Of a stretch of 7,218 nucleotides of DNA, positions 6,101 through 7,218 are shown piece by piece. A model generated the notes under the pieces. The model searched no databases, was not told the DNA's origin, and saw only the letters and a program-made list of their open reading frames with translations. The DNA lies in NCBI GenBank assembly GCA_027435495.1, contig DAHZZC010000056.1:1-7218 (forward strand), read 5' to 3'. Numbering within the stretch: the stretch's first letter is position 1; each line of letters starts with the position of its first letter. The position numbers and the translations under genes are program-made. The stretch is from Planctomycetales bacterium. GTDB taxonomy: Bacteria > Planctomycetota > Planctomycetia > Isosphaerales > Isosphaeraceae.

Positions 6101-7218
6101 CCGAGCGTTTCGACCCTTAGATGGCGAGGCTCCTCGTCGCGATTTCGGAGCCAGGGACGCGCTGGCCGGCCATCCTCGGGCTCGACCCGATCCGCCAGCC
6201 CGACCATCGCGCGGACGACCTCCGCCATCCCTGCCGCCGCGCCCGCCTCGGCCGGCAGACCAGGCCGATTCGCCTTCGCGGTCGAAACCTCGCGAATCAC
6301 GGCGCGGATGGTGTCGCCGTCGCGAATGGCATCGTCGAGCCGCTTGACGACCAGGGCAAATGCCGCATCCGTTCCGTCGGCCGGATCGGCCCCGAGGGCC
6401 TGTCGAGCGAGAGCGGCACGTTCGTCGCTGGCAAGGTCGATCGCGCCGACGATCGCCGCATCGATCTCGCCCCGGCGGAGCCATTCCACCGCGATCGCCA
6501 GGGCCTGAATCCCGGAGGTCTCGTCCGACGAGACGCTGAAGCTCGGTCCGCCGATCCGCATCGCCCGCGCGACCCGGCTGGCGACCACCCCGCCGAGCGA
6601 TCCCATCGTCCGGTTCGCCGAAAGCGACGGCCCGGCGGCCTCGCGAAGCTCGTCGACCCACTCGGTGAAATCCTTGATCGATCGCCCCTCGCCCCAGTCG
6701 CGAGCCCGGTCGGCCATCGTCCATCGGAGGTAATAGTTCGTCGTATTGAGGTCGAGCCCGATCCCGACGACGACACTCGTCCGCGCGGCGAGCCTCGCAT
6801 CCCACCCGGCCGACTCGATCGCCTCGGCCGCGACCCGAAGCATCAGCGATTGCTGGGGAAGCATCTCAGCAAGCTCTCGCGGCGGAATCCGGAACCGGCC
6901 GACGGGAATTTGAAGCGAGCCGATTCGTCGCTCAATCGGGCCGATTTCCGATCCACGGACAAGCGAGGCAAAGGCGTCGCGACCCACCTTCGTTCCCATT
7001 TGCCCTGCGATTCCGACGACCGCGATCGGTGCCGGCCGATCAATTGGGACCGAAACCGCAACCACTCTGTTCGGAACATGCTCCTCAATCAGCACGTGAG
7101 CGTTGATCCCGCCGAAGCCAAACCCGCTGAGGGCCGCCCGTCGAGGGCGCCCCAGCTCACGCTCCGGCCAGGGCTCGGCTTTACCGAGAACACGGAACGG
7201 ACTCGCCTCCAGCCCGAG
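3169..7218 (-). CDS. PUFA-synthase-type megasynthase, C-terminal part (KS end - CLF - AT - DH - DH), 5' end outside window
   Basis: Subunit of an iterative PfaC/Pfa3-like secondary-lipid synthase that would extend and dehydrate acyl chains held on carrier domains of a partner protein. The frame is open from base 7218 (1349 visible residues, numbered from that edge), so the gene begins outside. Residues 31-41 (SGFGFGGINAH) are the C-terminal signature of a KS, with its second catalytic His at 41. Residues ~62-387 form a KS-like CLF with no active-site Cys: the segment GPSFSVSSDETSG (224-236) has Glu233 at that position, and the final NAH His is Arg380. Residues ~482-816 are an AT of PfaB type: VYPGLG 486-491, GYSLGES 570-576 with nucleophile Ser572, His691, and IGPGGS near 766. 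A charged helical linker follows. Residues ~971-1331 are two FabA-like hot-dog units; the second carries CHF (His1228) and VMPGTLMYE (1234-1242). No KR, ACP or C-terminal acyltransferase is visible. Domain order matches myxobacterial Pfa3 minus its AGPAT; a cyanobacterial Hgl-type glycolipid synthase is the main alternative. Confidence 0.9.
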   Translation of the reverse strand, partial: LGLEASPFRVLGKAEPWPERELGRPRRAALSGFGFGGINAHVLIEEHVPNRVVAVSVPIDRPAPIAVVGIAGQMGTKVGRDAFASLVRGSEIGPIERRIGSLQIPVGRFRIPPRELAEMLPQQSLMLRVAAEAIESAGWDARLAARTSVVVGIGLDLNTTNYYLRWTMADRARDWGEGRSIKDFTEWVDELREAAGPSLSANRTMGSLGGVVASRVARAMRIGGPSFSVSSDETSGIQALAIAVEWLRRGEIDAAIVGAIDLASDERAALARQALGADPADGTDAAFALVVKRLDDAIRDGDTIRAVIREVSTAKANRPGLPAEAGAAAGMAEVVRAMVGLADRVEPEDGRPARPWLRNRDEEPRHLRVETLGLGGTSARVALEEGPAPTPRLTTLPRRFGLFAIEADDPQAMLVRIDDLGSFSDEHSSDSIHELARRWWRRHPAEPRARLGTAIVAGDVEELKNRLIQVRRSSFERIGPRGVAFVYPGLGRYFEGMGRELGLLWPEVLDRQDAESRSLRTQLAPDLWWGGRLPDRFEDHRAPVLGQVAVGSLITDVLLGLGIRPDAAIGYSLGESAALVALRAWPDRDELARRLQSSPLFATELSGRSDAARRAWNVPPDRPVDWVAGIVTCSDREIRAAIDATGESRVYILIRNAPDETVIGGARTDVSAIVRRLKCGWIELPTVSTVHCPIGRLVESEYEAMHEMETSATPGIAFYSGISGSRYAVDRRSAARAIAAQAAGTIDFPRTIESAHADGVGLFIEIGPGGSCTRLIGRILGDRPHLAVSACRPDRDALAGILDVVAACIVFRVPVDLARLHGDERTTPVEPKSGPMIRVDVGPPEFRVQPLPPRTVPTKEDFEPAMKTAVRPDLAPIAAAMLDADRARAEAHRAFLRVSQGAADLMARYLALRLDQSGPVEPHERAPASRSEAEDHFPHEPALFDRKQCLELAVGSVASVFGPEFEEVDRLPTRVRLPDEPLMFVDRIVTIEGERRSMSSGRIITEHDIRPGSWYLDGNRVAPCVAMEAGQADLVLSGYLGVDFVTRGRSLYRLLDANVTFHRSLPVVGQTMRYDIRITQFFRQGTTVLFRFEYDATVGGEPLITMRDGCAGFFTEEELAAGKGVAPSRLDSRRREQVAVNRGVDLVPTAPTSLDEAGVEALRRSDLASAFGAPFDVLPIADPVGLPGGLMAMLRRVPKLEPAGGPAGLGFIRAEADVRPGDSYMVCHFIDDRVMPGTLMYECCLHAMRTLLMRQGWVGAREAVAFEPVPGVANRLKCRGQITESTRIVACEITIKERGYRPEPYAIADALILADGKPIVSVTDLGLQLSGTNRAALEEVWGERSRVRP

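Noticed and set aside
4951..6120. 389-codon open frame on the plus strand opposite the acyltransferase
   Set aside because: It mirrors the AT coding region, has no recognisable domain and reads as low-complexity Arg/Pro/Gly-rich protein; GC-driven shadow.
1..7218. CRISPR arrays, tRNA/rRNA genes, insertion sequences, terminators or promoters
   Set aside because: Every base lies in one of four overlapping or abutting genes. No spaced repeat arrays, terminal inverted repeats, transposase motifs or hairpin-plus-T runs were seen on either strand.

Overview
The window is wall-to-wall coding on the minus strand. It holds the end of one large lipid/polyketide megasynthase gene, followed in the direction of transcription by three genes of the Ole (head-to-head olefin) pathway: oleA, oleB and the first 405 codons of oleC. 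The DNA is GC-rich and the hexamer CGATCG is very frequent. Together with the gene content this would fit a high-GC planctomycete (an Isosphaeraceae-like organism). That placement is inference only, and other high-GC lineages with secondary-lipid synthases, such as myxobacteria, remain possible.

Layout, reading right to left. (1) From 7218 down to 3169 lies the C-terminal 1349 residues of a PfaC/Pfa3-type subunit of a polyunsaturated-fatty-acid (PUFA) synthase. Its visible order is: end of a ketosynthase (KS), a degenerate KS that looks like a chain-length factor (CLF), a PfaB-like acyltransferase (AT), a helical linker, then two FabA-like hot-dog dehydratase (DH) units. It starts outside the window. 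(2) OleA (3172-2126) is a thiolase-fold head-to-head condensing enzyme whose start overlaps the synthase stop by four bases. (3) OleB (2125-1214) is an alpha/beta-hydrolase-fold beta-lactone decarboxylase that abuts oleA with no spacer (TAAATG). (4) OleC (1217 to beyond base 1) is an AMP-dependent beta-lactone synthetase that overlaps oleB by four bases. No promoter, terminator, RNA gene, mobile element or CRISPR array was seen, and there is no intergenic gap.

How the genes could work together. In the known Ole pathway, OleA condenses two acyl thioesters to a beta-keto acid, OleD reduces it, OleC closes a beta-lactone, and OleB expels CO2 to leave a long-chain cis-alkene. In Shewanella, Pfa and Ole products combine to give the C31:9 polyene hentriacontanonaene. 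Here the PUFA-type synthase and the ole genes are joined in one apparently translationally coupled operon. The simplest reading is a dedicated assembly line for a very-long-chain (poly)unsaturated hydrocarbon, in which OleA acts as the release step for the synthase. OleD, the KS-AT-ACP-KR subunit, the enoyl reductase (PfaD-like) and a phosphopantetheinyl transferase are not in the window and would be expected in the flanks or elsewhere.
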